This document shows, one piece after another, positions 36,879 to 46,055 of a stretch of 64,000 bases of DNA. Every line of letters starts with the position of its first letter. Position 1 is the first letter of the stretch. This stretch comes from Clostridiaceae bacterium (lineage in GTDB: Bacteria; Bacillota; Clostridia; Lachnospirales; Lachnospiraceae): positions 62,001 through 126,000 of the forward strand of contig CAJTGI010000005.1 in assembly GCA_910575435.1 (NCBI GenBank). The letters run 5' to 3'. The position numbers were made by a program, and so were the translations under genes. The notes beneath the pieces were generated by a model that ran no database searches, was not told where the DNA came from, and saw only the letters and a list, made by a program, of their open reading frames with translations.

Positions 36879-37025
36879 CTATTCGTTCACTAAGCAATAA
36901 ATCATAATAGCCTGTTGTACCTCTAACAAATATTTTTTGAAATGATAGCCGACAAAGTAATCAGAATCTATGACATCTTCGGATACTTCCTCGCCGCGAT
37001 AGAATGGTGGACAAGGGTTTAAAAT
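36879..37025 (-). pseudogene. Remnant of a YgeW-type carbamoyltransferase (C-terminal end)
   Basis: The minus-strand frame ending with TAG at 36879-36881 reads ILNPCPPFYRGEEVSEDV, then DSDYFVGYHFKKYLLE and VQQAIMIYCL, which is the C-terminal tail of knotted ornithine/aspartate-type carbamoyltransferases such as YgeW. Nothing upstream of residue LNPCPP remains: the frame is joined at about 37020 to a HAD hydrolase fragment in another frame. No start codon is available. Confidence 0.72.
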
Positions 37026-37450
37026 AGCATATTCATTTCAGGTTTTAATAATCCCACATTGCACGAAAAGACAGAATCATTAAAACACCTAAATAATGGT
37101 GATTGGTTCCAATACTTACAATCAATGCAATCCGCATTACTTATTAGCCCCAATTTGATATCTTTTAATTTCAATTTTTGCAAAGTATCTAATATTTCTT
37201 TCGATACCATTTTTAGAGCCTTTTTCATTCTCTGCTCACGAGCAAATAAAACTTGCACTTTTTGAACAACACTCACTTCAAACGGCATAAGGGACATTAT
37301 CTTATCTATAATTTCTATTTCAGTTTTTACGGAACCCAAAGTTCTTTCATGATACAGCATATCGTTCTCAGCGTATTGTTCCCACTCGCTAACAGATAAG
37401 TTTAATATATTGTATTCATTGTTTGTTTTTTCATATGTGGGAACTATCAA
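37019..37450 (-). pseudogene. HAD-family hydrolase fragment
   Basis: A 143-residue open frame that resembles the middle of a HAD hydrolase: a helical cap region, then the motif II region KLKDIKLGLISNAD and the motif III region CNVGLLKPEMNMLF. The N-terminal DxDx(T/V) motif and the rest of the C-terminal part with the metal-binding Asp pair are absent. It stops exactly where the carbamoyltransferase remnant begins. A dead gene. Confidence 0.7.
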
Positions 37451-37564
37451 AATGAAAAATAAATCAAAAATATATCGCCTTTATCATTTCTCCTCCTATA
37501 ACTTCTGATTGGGTTTTCACAAAATCTAAGAGAATTAATAACTGTTATATTTTGTCCTTCAATT

Positions 37565-37592
37565 AGGCTTTTGGGAATTCCCCCAAAAGCCT
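37565..37592. repeat. Hairpin next to the transposase stop codon
   Basis: AGGCTTTTGGG (37565-37575) pairs perfectly with CCCAAAAGCCT (37582-37592) just past the stop codon. No T-run on the minus strand. It may be part of the insertion sequence end or a terminator against read-through. Confidence 0.65.
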
Positions 37593-37593
37593 G

Positions 37594-38976
37594 CTATACT
37601 TTAGCCAGGATAGGATCAAGAAGCCGTCGCACTTCTAAAGTGCATTCTGCATAGAGTTGTAGGAATTCAAGGAAAGGAAAAATGCCAAAATACTGTCCCA
37701 CATAAATAATGACTGATTTAGGCTTTGTCTCCTTGTAGTTCTTCACTACGACAGGCAGGGATTTCCCTGCATATTTTTTCCCCTCGTCCAGGTTTTTGTA
37801 TATCTGGAAATAAAGGTATCCCACCAGCGTCATTACGATATGGCAGGTAATATAGTTGTATTTTGTACTCTTGAAGTCTTCCAGCTTCCAGAAATCCTTC
37901 ATCTGTCGGAAATCTTCTTCGATTTCCGGGCGCAGTTCGTAGGTATTTATGATCTGCCACGCGCTCCTGCCGGTGTCTGTTGTCATGAATACAAAATATT
38001 TGTCTGTCTTCTTGTCATGCACAACACAGGCATTAATCGGGACATCCTTTTCCGGATCGCCGCTTTCCCATAACGGACCCAGGTCTGTCACCAGCTGGAT
38101 TTCCTGGTCCTTTCTTTTGGGGTTGGGGTGCTTGTGCCATTTCCCGCTGGCAGTGGCCAGTTTTACGGCATCCTGATAGACCGTCATGTTCTTCCTGGCA
38201 GGAATGTAAGTGTCTACCTTGCGTTCTGTCTTTAAATAGTTGGTCATTTCCCGTGACAGGAACCCCCTGTCATTGATCAATATATCGTTTTCATGGAAAC
38301 AGGAGGTGTTTTTGAGCATCTCCCTGCACTGTTCCATGTCATGGGTCTTAAGTGTGCCGAACACAATCTCTTCCGCTATGCCTGAATCATCCAGGATGCC
38401 TCTGAGGACACCCAGTTTATAGCCGCGCGCGGTTTCCCCGTCTGTTTTTATTACAGAAGAATTCTCATAATTGTCATTGTCCGGGTTGACGAGAACCTTT
38501 GTGCAGTCCAGTATGTGGACGCATGGCTGGATATCCAGTTCTTTCATCAGATGTTCCTGGACATAAACGTTATAGAAGGAAACCCATTCTTCGCTTTTGT
38601 ATTTCGCAAGGAGTTTGCGCATTACGCTTTCTGAGAAAAGCCCGTCATTCACATCCCGTTCGTTATCCCAGATGTTCCAACCCAGTTCGGCCAGCAGCTC
38701 TGCTTCCGTCACTGCAAAGGGGACATCCGTAAGGCTGGCCTTGCATTTGAGCTTGGCAGCGACGGCAAGGCATAGGAGGATGCCAAAAGGGATATGGCTG
38801 TTATCCCTGCGTTTATCCGGCAGGGCCTGTGTGAGAGGAGCTGTAAGCCCCCTTTTTTTCATCACGAGAAGGATGTCATCTATCAGGTTGGGAAATGACA
38901 TTTCTGCTGCATCTATTTTTCCAGTGCGGATTGCTTCAAATACCTTTTCTTTGTCTTTTTGGCATATCTGTATCAT
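37594..38976 (-). mobile_element. IS4-type transposase
   Basis: A complete 460-residue DDE transposase. Visible catalytic surroundings are ILDCTKVL (first Asp), LINDRGFLS (second Asp) and the Glu region YELRPEIEEDFRQMK, which fits the IS4 signature Y-x2-R-x3-E-x6-K exactly. The protein ends with a usual C-terminal helix. The element lies in the middle of a stretch of truncated genes and probably promoted the rearrangements. Terminal inverted repeats could not be fixed with confidence: GTCCT-containing sequences at about 37553 and 39031 are weak candidates. Confidence 0.88.
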
Positions 38977-38997
38977 AGTCCACCTATTTTGTTATAT

Positions 38998-39020
38998 AAT
39001 GAAAATCCCCATTCATTATA
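38998..39020. repeat. Hairpin upstream of the transposase gene
   Basis: ATAATGAA and TTCATTAT form arms around AATCCCCA, about 20 bases before the transposase start. Hairpins here often protect insertion sequences from read-through transcription. From 39020 to 39300 I see only remnant-like sequence, with an inverted AACGGAAC/GTTCCGTTTG pair near 39184-39204. Confidence 0.55.
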
Positions 39021-39301
39021 GCAGATTTTTCAGGACTTAGCTAAAAGACTTATTGAAGATCGGAGAAAAAGTTGTGGAAGTATAATGCATGATATGATAT
39101 ACTGTTTGTGTTTCTGAAAATGAGAAGAAGAAATCGGGAGCGAAAAGGTTGAATAAATTTTCTGATGAGCAATTTAGTTCAACAAACGGAACAAGTTCCG
39201 TTTGAATTTGTGCCGAAGCGTCACAAATTCTATTGATTGCAGAGCAGAATCTGAAATTCTGCCCGCATCCTCAGCGCAAAGTGCTTCGGAATGGAGAAAA
39301 A

Positions 39302-40429
39302 ATGATTATTTTAAACGATTATCTGCACAAATTCATTATGGCTTGCCAATCGGCATTTGGACATAGATTATTATATGTCGGATTGCAAGGCAGCTATCTT
39401 CGTGGTGAGGCAAACGAAAATAGCGATATTGACATTATGGTTATCATTGACCGCTTTTCCGTGAAGGATATGGATACATATCGAGATATTTTGAAGGGTA
39501 TTGGTTATTTTGAAAAGTCGTGCGGATTTATATGTGGCAAAGATGAAATTACTCGTTGGAATCCGTTAGAGGTTTGCCAGCTTATTTATACGACCAAAGA
39601 CATTTTTGGAACACTTAAAGATTTACTGCCGACTGCAACAAGGCAGGACGAAATCAATTATGTAAAAATGAGTTTAGGGAATGTCTATCATGAAATATGC
39701 CACCGTTATATTCATGCGGACAGAGAAAAAAATATCGCGAAGTTCCGTATCACTTGTAAAAGTCTCTTTTTTCTGATTCAAAATCTGCACTATCTTGAAA
39801 GCGGGGGATTTGTTGGGAAAAAGAAAGATTTAAAAGAACAAGTTTCAAAAGATGATTGTATGATTTTGGAACTTGCAGAACTGCATGACGATTTTGATTT
39901 TGATACAGCCATATCATTACTGTTTACATGGTGCCAGAATGCTTTTATTCGCATGGATGAGTTAAGTGAAGGAGTTAAGATGACCGTTGAATATGGTACA
40001 AAGGACGATATTTTTTCATGGATGGAACTTGTAAGTTCAGTTCGTTGGAATTTCCCCGGACTTGAAACGGAGGAAAAGCTCAAAGATTATGAAAATACTG
40101 TGCTTCGTTTTATGTCAGAAGGGCGGGCTCTCTGTGTGAAAGAGGAAGATGTGGTTGTCGGCGTGCTGCTCTTCTCCAAAAAGCATAATATGATTTGTTG
40201 TCTTGCGGTTGCACCAGACTTCCGCAGGCATGGAATAGCCTCTGCTTTGCTTTCAAAAGCCATTGAGATGCTAGATAGAACGAGAGATATAAGCGTTTCT
40301 ACATTTCGGGAGAACGATCCAAAAGGCATCGCTCCCCGTAGGCTCTATAAATCTTTTGGATTTGTTGAAGGAGAACTCATAGAAGAGTTTGGGTACCCAA
40401 ACCAGCAATTTATTTTATCGGCTATTTGA
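39302..40429 (+). CDS. Nucleotidyltransferase-acetyltransferase fusion
   Basis: A 375-residue protein of two parts. Residues 1 to about 230 form a nucleotidyltransferase of the aminoglycoside-adenylyltransferase type, with the motif GSYLRGEANENSDIDIMVI (GS and DxD). Residues about 240-375 form a GNAT acetyltransferase: VVGVLLFSKKHNMICCLAVAPDFRRHGIASALL and a C terminus YGKSFGFVEGE-like. GGAG lies five bases before the ATG at 39302. Such fusions are known among aminoglycoside-modifying enzymes, but this one need not confer resistance; each half is also found as a separate protein in Lachnospiraceae. The gene could also be a chance in-frame fusion after deletion. Confidence 0.8.
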   Translation: MIILNDYLHKFIMACQSAFGHRLLYVGLQGSYLRGEANENSDIDIMVIIDRFSVKDMDTYRDILKGIGYFEKSCGFICGKDEITRWNPLEVCQLIYTTKDIFGTLKDLLPTATRQDEINYVKMSLGNVYHEICHRYIHADREKNIAKFRITCKSLFFLIQNLHYLESGGFVGKKKDLKEQVSKDDCMILELAELHDDFDFDTAISLLFTWCQNAFIRMDELSEGVKMTVEYGTKDDIFSWMELVSSVRWNFPGLETEEKLKDYENTVLRFMSEGRALCVKEEDVVVGVLLFSKKHNMICCLAVAPDFRRHGIASALLSKAIEMLDRTRDISVSTFRENDPKGIAPRRLYKSFGFVEGELIEEFGYPNQQFILSAI

Positions 40430-40523
40430 CCGAAAGATCGTGGTTATTGCAAACGAAAGGGCAAGGAATAAAAGAGTTTGAAAGATTGTGCTTATATAAA
40501 TACAAGACGGAGGAATAAAGCGT

Positions 40524-41150
40524 ATGCAGATCAATCGAGAGGATATGTTAGAATTGACTCGCCGCATGACATTGAAACGGAATTGCTTTTCCAGGATTGC
40601 CGGGGCTTATATAGACGGGGAAGGTACCATAGACGGAACTTTCAACACGAATTTTTTGGACTTGTCAGTGAAGGAGAAAGAACAGAATCTGGCAATCGCC
40701 AAGAAGATTCCTTTTTCGGAGACGAATGTGGAGGTAAGGGGATACCGATTTCAGGCAGAAAGCAAGGGAAACGGAAGTACATGGCAGCTGCTGCAGGGTA
40801 TCAACTCCTGCGGATTAAAAAATGATGCGCTTCTGGAGATTTTTTATGATTTGATACTTCGGGAATTGCAGATCAACAAAGAGTTTGCGATTATGGTGTT
40901 TTCCGGATGTTATGATGTGCCAATGAAAGGAACCGACCGGGAATACCAGGATGAGTCGGAGGAGGTCTATCAGTTTTTGATTGGCGCGATCTGTCCTTTG
41001 GCTGGAGAATATGAACCGGGAGAGCCGGAAGCAGGATTTTTATTCCCTGCCTTTACGGACAGGAGCAGCGACAGCAATCATGTGATCGTATTTCAAGCAG
41101 GTCATGGCATCATGGGGGAGTCACTCAAGAATGTGCTGGGATGTCGGTGA
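40524..41150 (+). CDS. DUF4317 family protein, apparently shortened
   Basis: A 208-residue protein recognisable as DUF4317: it begins with RRMTLKRNCFSRIAGAYIDGEG and contains the family-like segments VEVRGYRF, LLQGINSCGLKND and PAFTDRSSDSNHVIVFQ. Full-length relatives are roughly 370-440 residues, so the C-terminal part appears lost at NVLGCR. GGAGG lies about ten bases before the ATG. Function unknown. It precedes the spore photoproduct lyase operon by 38 bases. Confidence 0.7.
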   Translation: MQINREDMLELTRRMTLKRNCFSRIAGAYIDGEGTIDGTFNTNFLDLSVKEKEQNLAIAKKIPFSETNVEVRGYRFQAESKGNGSTWQLLQGINSCGLKNDALLEIFYDLILRELQINKEFAIMVFSGCYDVPMKGTDREYQDESEEVYQFLIGAICPLAGEYEPGEPEAGFLFPAFTDRSSDSNHVIVFQAGHGIMGESLKNVLGCR

Positions 41151-41188
41151 CGCTGCTATGATTCAAGGGAAGGGAATTGGTTGTATCA

Positions 41189-42022
41189 ATGATCTATCTA
41201 TTTACTGCGCTATACTGTGAAGCAGAGTTATTTATCAAAAAATTCCGCCTGGAAAAAGTTCTTGAAAACGTAAGATTTCAGGAATTTTATCAGGAGGAGG
41301 CCGGCATCAGGCTGACAGTTACCGGCGTTGGCGAAATTGCCGCAGCCGCCGCAGTAAGCAGCACATGCACCGCATGCAAGCCCCGGGAGGGAGACATGCT
41401 CCTCAATGTGGGCACCTGTGCCCATATTGCTGGAAATCAGGGCGTCTTTCTATGCAATAAAATCATAGAGCAGGCAACCGGGAAAACCTTTTATCCGGAT
41501 TTACTGTATCGCCATCATTTGCAGGAAGAAAGGATTGTGACGGGAATGCTGCCCTGCAATCGCTTAGAAAATCTTGATGGAACTCTTTATGATATGGAGG
41601 CCGCGGCAATTTACCAGGCCGGCGCATATTTTTTCGGTCCCCACCAAATGATGTTTCTGAAAGTGGTGTCGGACCAGGGGGCTGCAAAAGAGGTTTCCAA
41701 GGAGAAGGTAATGCACCTGATGGAAACATATCAGGAGATGTTATTTGATTTCATCGGGGGGCTTTCTGCCATCGCATATGCAGCTCAGCGGAACGCAGAG
41801 AGTTTACAGCAGAAGGAAATTCGGATGGAGACACTCTTTGCAGACCTGCATTGTTCCAAGGCCATGAGGGACGCATTGAGACAGCATCTGCATTATTGGG
41901 AACTGGCAGGAAGGGAGCCTGCCTCTGTGATAGGGGAACTGTATCGTGAGGGGCTGCTTCCCTGCAAGGATAAAAGAGAAGGGAAATTGTGTTTTGAAGA
42001 AATTAAAAGAAGATTATTTTAA
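41189..42022 (+). CDS. MTA/SAH nucleosidase-like protein
   Basis: A 277-residue protein of the purine nucleoside phosphorylase/methylthioadenosine nucleosidase superfamily. Signatures are VTGVGEIAAAAAV near the N terminus, LLNVGTCAH, and LYDMEAAAIYQAG, where the Glu would bind the ribose; an unusual C-terminal extension of about 75 residues follows. The start is uncertain: the ATG at 41189 is used, with AAGGGAAGGGA 14 bases upstream. Its end overlaps the splB start by 29 bases, so the two are translationally coupled. Such an enzyme could remove 5'-deoxyadenosine made by radical SAM enzymes; that link is inference. Confidence 0.75.
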   Translation: MIYLFTALYCEAELFIKKFRLEKVLENVRFQEFYQEEAGIRLTVTGVGEIAAAAAVSSTCTACKPREGDMLLNVGTCAHIAGNQGVFLCNKIIEQATGKTFYPDLLYRHHLQEERIVTGMLPCNRLENLDGTLYDMEAAAIYQAGAYFFGPHQMMFLKVVSDQGAAKEVSKEKVMHLMETYQEMLFDFIGGLSAIAYAAQRNAESLQQKEIRMETLFADLHCSKAMRDALRQHLHYWELAGREPASVIGELYREGLLPCKDKREGKLCFEEIKRRLF

Positions 42023-43013
42023 TCCGTTTTTTTCGCATATCTATATTGAAAAGTCAGTTCGGAATCATCCCCGTACCCGGGAAATTCTGGAAAAGTTTCC
42101 CTCTGCACGGGTAATCGAGATCAGCCATTACAAAGATGTATTTTGTCGGAGAAAACAGAACGTTCGGCTACAGCACTGTTCCCAGAATCTGATTTTGGCT
42201 GCGAAACATGGCGCATTGCTCTATGAGGGGGCTCCCGTGTGCCAGAGTTTTGGAAATCCCCGCTTTTACTATACTTCCTGTATGATGAATTGTGTGTTTG
42301 ATTGCGAGTATTGCTATCTGAAAGGGATGTATCCCTCTGCCAACATCGTGATATTTGTGAATCTGGAAAATATTTTTGCAGAGGTGGAGCGGAGGCTAAA
42401 ACATCATCCGCTATATCTGTGCGTATCTTACGATACGGACTTATTGGCGTTAGAGCGGATTCTCGGATATGTAAAGGAATGGTGCCTCTTTACAGAAAAG
42501 CACCCGGACCTTATGATAGAGGTACGGACAAAATGCGCCAATAAGCAGTTCCTTCGGGATCTCAGACAAGTTCCGGGCGTCATCTATGCATTCACACTGT
42601 CGCCCCAGGCAGTGATTGAAGCCTGTGAACATCATACACAGCCTCTGACAGAGCGGCTTTCCTTTGCGGCAGAGATGGTTCGGGCGGGGCATCCGGTCAG
42701 GCTATGCTTTGATCCCATGATCTATCTGCCCGAATGGAAATGTCATTATGGGGAAATGTTTGAGCAGGTATGTGATTTCATTGATTTGAATGAAATAGTG
42801 GATGTCAGCGTGGGGACCTTTCGGATCTCACAGGACTATCTAAAGAAAATGAGAAGGCAGGAGCCGGATTCGGCGGTGGTCTGGTTTCCTTTTCAAAAAG
42901 AAAATGGATTCTACCACTATCCAGATTCGCTGATGGAACAGATGGAAAGTTTTTTGATAGAGAAATTAGATAAGAAAATTCCTAAGGAGAAGATTTTTAG
43001 ATGGAGAAAATAA
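41994..43013 (+). CDS. splB: Spore photoproduct lyase (radical SAM)
   Basis: Repairs the UV-induced spore photoproduct (a thymine dimer) at germination using a 4Fe-4S cluster and S-adenosylmethionine. The 339-residue product has the lyase signature C-x3-C-x2-C in CVFDCEYCYLKG, the preceding YYTSCMMN, and YLCVSYDTDLLALE and FTLSPQ further on. The TTG at 41994 is chosen as start because AAGGGA lies nine bases upstream and the sequence then reads KKLKEDYFNPF; it overlaps the preceding gene by 29 bases. The stop overlaps the SDR gene by 13 bases, making a tight three-gene operon. Implies a spore-forming host. Confidence 0.92.
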   Translation: MKKLKEDYFNPFFSHIYIEKSVRNHPRTREILEKFPSARVIEISHYKDVFCRRKQNVRLQHCSQNLILAAKHGALLYEGAPVCQSFGNPRFYYTSCMMNCVFDCEYCYLKGMYPSANIVIFVNLENIFAEVERRLKHHPLYLCVSYDTDLLALERILGYVKEWCLFTEKHPDLMIEVRTKCANKQFLRDLRQVPGVIYAFTLSPQAVIEACEHHTQPLTERLSFAAEMVRAGHPVRLCFDPMIYLPEWKCHYGEMFEQVCDFIDLNEIVDVSVGTFRISQDYLKKMRRQEPDSAVVWFPFQKENGFYHYPDSLMEQMESFLIEKLDKKIPKEKIFRWRK

Positions 43014-43708
43014 AAAAAGAAACGGCAATTATAACCGGGGCATCCTCCGGGATCGGATGGGCGGTCAGCAGAAAGCTTTGCGAGCTTGGATATGAGGTTT
43101 TTGGCCTGGGAAGGGATTTTAGCAAGGTGCAGTTTGCAGACGAAGGATTTCATCCCATCGTCTGCGACGTGCTGGAAACGGAACAGTTATGCGCATGCGT
43201 CAAGCAGATTTCATCCCAGTGCCAGGTACGCATCCTGGTGAATAATGCAGGCGTGGGATATTATGGACTTCATGAGGAATTAAGCCCAAAGAAAATCAAA
43301 GAACTGGTGCGGACGAATTTGGAAGTCCCCATGATTCTTACGCAGCAGCTTTTGCGGCATTTAAAGAAGAATGGAGGTTATGTCATTAATATTTCCTCCG
43401 TGACAGCCAATGAATCCAATCCCCACGGATGCGCATACGGTGCAACAAAAGCAGGTCTAGCCAGCTTTTCCCGCAGCCTTTTTGACGAGGCGCGCAAATA
43501 CGGCGTAAAAGTGATGGCGATTTCTCCGGATATGACGAAAACAAACTTTTACCGCCATGCGGATTTTCGAGAGGGGGATGAGATAGAATCTTATCTTCTC
43601 CCCGAAGAAGTTGCGGCTGCTGTGGAATTTATGATCAGCCAGAGAGAGGGAATGGTTGTGTCTGACCTTACGTTAAAGCCGCAGATTCACCGCATCAAAA
43701 GAAAGTAA
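43001..43708 (+). CDS. Short-chain dehydrogenase/reductase
   Basis: A classical SDR of 235 residues: TGASSGIGWAV binds NAD(P), NNAGVGYYG supports it, ISSVTAN carries the catalytic Ser and CAYGATKAG the Tyr and Lys. The substrate is unknown. AAGGAG lies ten bases before the ATG, inside the end of splB, so it is coupled to the lyase gene. A role in photoproduct repair is possible by context only, for example supplying reducing equivalents. Confidence 0.88.
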   Translation: MEKIKKETAIITGASSGIGWAVSRKLCELGYEVFGLGRDFSKVQFADEGFHPIVCDVLETEQLCACVKQISSQCQVRILVNNAGVGYYGLHEELSPKKIKELVRTNLEVPMILTQQLLRHLKKNGGYVINISSVTANESNPHGCAYGATKAGLASFSRSLFDEARKYGVKVMAISPDMTKTNFYRHADFREGDEIESYLLPEEVAAAVEFMISQREGMVVSDLTLKPQIHRIKRK

Positions 43709-43725
43709 AGAAAGGAAGAGACAAT

Positions 43726-45981
43726 ATGCATGCAAAAAGAAGAATGATATCTATTATGCTGGTACTTCTACTCATCATCAATCCATTACTGCCATGGATG
43801 AGGACAACGGTTTCAGCTGAGAACATACAGATTCTTACAATAGAGAATAATGACGACCTTTATAATAAATTAAAGACTGCTCTCAGTGGTGCATTGCAAA
43901 GCAGCGATGATGCAAACCATACAATCACCCTGGATATGGAAAGGGTCACGAAGATTACATTGTCAGGCGTGGCGATGAAAGAGGGGAATGCGAAAAATAT
44001 TATCGAGGAACTCTTTTCTGGCTGTTCCAACTTGAGCTCTATTCAAATGGAGTCTTGTGATCTCAGTCTGGTGGACTTTTCCGGCCTCAATAATAGAAGC
44101 AGCCTGACTAATATGTCTTTTATTAGATGTTCCATTGACGTGATTCCGAATATAAAACTGCCACAATTAACAACTATGTGCATTACTTGGGGCAACCTTT
44201 CCGAGGAGAATGATTGCAAGAGTCTTACCAAAGATTATTTTCCAAAATTGACCTATTTGTACCTCGATGCATGTCGGATATCAGATGTCAGTTTCATTGG
44301 GAAGTTAAATAAGCTGACAAAATTGTCTCTCGGGAATAACAAACTTACAGATGCGTCATTGGCTACTTTGAGGGCTTGTACAAACTTATCTGGCTTGACG
44401 CATCTTTATCTGGGAAAAGCGGTTCACAATATGGATGGCAGTTATAGTACCACGGGCTATTTATCCAGTTCAAATTCGATTACGGATATAGATAATCTGG
44501 CAGCATTTCTAGAGTCGTTACCTAATTTATCAACCCTAGAATTACAGGGATTAAAACTCACTTCTCTACAGGGGTTTCAGAATATAATGGAAAGAAAAAT
44601 TTTTATTGATATGGCAAATAACATGATTAGTGATTTTGCAGGTTTTGAAAGTAGAAATATTCTTCATCTGGATAATCAGATGTATTCTATTACGGACAAT
44701 TTTGCTAAAGGATGGGGAAATGAAATACCCGAATTAATGAAAAAAGTAATGGATCAGAATCATGCGCTAAACGGAAACTTAACGTATGAATATTGCAAAC
44801 TGTCCGATGATGGAACTACGCTTGTCATTAACCCGAATACCTCTACGTATAACAAACCAGTTGTGCAAGTATCTGGTGGAAAACTTGATGGTTCAAGATT
44901 CACTTTTAATTCTTTGTTTACGCTTCCCGATCCCGATATTCCGGATGGTTTGATGGCTACAGAGGGGGATACCCTCGCCAAAGTTATTCTGCCAGATGGT
45001 TATACGTGGGAAGATTCTTCCTTGAATGTGGGAACGCCGGGAATCAATACATTTCAGGCTGCCTACGCCATGGAGGAGGATGGCAACAGGCGGTATGTTA
45101 AGTATGGAATCAACGTGCCGGTATCCGTACAGGCATCCCCGGCAACGCCAACCCAGGCCCCGGTTTCAACGCCAACCCCGACTCCAACTCCGGAAATGCC
45201 AACGCCGATTCCGATACCAACGCCAACCCCGATTCCGATAGTGCCAACGCCGACTCCTACCCCACTACCGACTCCGGCTCCGGTAGTGCCAACACAGGCA
45301 CCAACCAAAACTCCCCCATCCCCGACTCCGGCATCGACAAAACAGCCAACGATTACCCCGACGCCAAAGCCGGATGAATCCAAACTGACTGGCAACCAGA
45401 TTGAGAAGAGGAAAGACCTGCCCCTGCAGCTGGCCGTCGGAAAGCAGAAAGGAAGCCGGGGGATTAAGCTGACATGGAGGAAAGTCAAGGATTGTTCCGG
45501 TTACGAGGTATACTGGTCTTACTGTGATGGGAAACAGAATTACAAGAAACTGAAAACGGTAAAGAGTATCGGAAAGTGCCAAGCCATCCATAAGAAACTA
45601 AAGAAGAACCGGGCATATAAGTATTATGTTGTCACCTATACGTTAACAGACGGAAGAAAGAACTACAAATCAAAATCCCCGGTCATCCATGTGGCCATGA
45701 AGGGGGAGAAGCACACCAATGCCAGAAAGATCAAGGTAAATAAGTCAAAAGTAACATTGAAGGCAAAGAAGACCTTCCAGATCAAGGCGACAGCGGTATT
45801 GGAGAACAAGAAAAAGAAGTTGTTGAACCATGATAAAAAATTCCGCTATTACACCGATAACAAGGGAGTGGCGAGCATCTCGAAAAAGGGCAAGATTACG
45901 GCAAAAAAGAAAGGCAGCTGCTCTGTTTTTGTCATAGCGAATAACGGCGTTGCAAAGCAAATCAGGGTGACCGTGAATTGA
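43726..45981 (+). CDS. Secreted leucine-rich repeat protein with Fn3 and Ig-like domains
   Basis: A 751-residue predicted exported protein. Residues 1-31 are a signal peptide (ISIMLVLLLIINPLLPW). Leucine-rich repeats at about 75-330 (LTYLYLDACRISDVSFIG, LTKLSLGNNKLTD, STLELQGLKLTSL). A domain at about 400-465 is followed by a Pro/Thr linker (repeated PTPTP) up to about 550. A fibronectin type III-like domain (GIKLTWRKVKDCSGYEVYW) and a Big_2 Ig-like domain (KITAKKKGSCSVFVIANN) complete it. AGGAAGAG precedes the ATG. It starts 17 bases after the SDR gene, and a hairpin follows the stop. Probable adhesin or recognition protein. Confidence 0.83.
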   Translation: MHAKRRMISIMLVLLLIINPLLPWMRTTVSAENIQILTIENNDDLYNKLKTALSGALQSSDDANHTITLDMERVTKITLSGVAMKEGNAKNIIEELFSGCSNLSSIQMESCDLSLVDFSGLNNRSSLTNMSFIRCSIDVIPNIKLPQLTTMCITWGNLSEENDCKSLTKDYFPKLTYLYLDACRISDVSFIGKLNKLTKLSLGNNKLTDASLATLRACTNLSGLTHLYLGKAVHNMDGSYSTTGYLSSSNSITDIDNLAAFLESLPNLSTLELQGLKLTSLQGFQNIMERKIFIDMANNMISDFAGFESRNILHLDNQMYSITDNFAKGWGNEIPELMKKVMDQNHALNGNLTYEYCKLSDDGTTLVINPNTSTYNKPVVQVSGGKLDGSRFTFNSLFTLPDPDIPDGLMATEGDTLAKVILPDGYTWEDSSLNVGTPGINTFQAAYAMEEDGNRRYVKYGINVPVSVQASPATPTQAPVSTPTPTPTPEMPTPIPIPTPTPIPIVPTPTPTPLPTPAPVVPTQAPTKTPPSPTPASTKQPTITPTPKPDESKLTGNQIEKRKDLPLQLAVGKQKGSRGIKLTWRKVKDCSGYEVYWSYCDGKQNYKKLKTVKSIGKCQAIHKKLKKNRAYKYYVVTYTLTDGRKNYKSKSPVIHVAMKGEKHTNARKIKVNKSKVTLKAKKTFQIKATAVLENKKKKLLNHDKKFRYYTDNKGVASISKKGKITAKKKGSCSVFVIANNGVAKQIRVTVN

Positions 45982-45988
45982 TATTTAC

Positions 45989-46022
45989 ACCATATGCACA
46001 GCCTATAAGGCTGTGCATATGG
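45989..46022 (+). terminator. Hairpin after the LRR protein gene
   Basis: CCATATGCACAGCC pairs perfectly with GGCTGTGCATATGG around a five-base loop. The T-run is broken. It runs directly into GTTACTATTC, the same ten bases that begin the palindrome at 51992. Confidence 0.7.
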
Positions 46023-46055
46023 TTACTATTCTATCCATTTATTTCAAAAGTCTTT

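Noticed and set aside
37594-38976. Prophage or integrative element
   Set aside because: Only one IS4-type transposase is present; no integrase, structural or conjugation genes were found.
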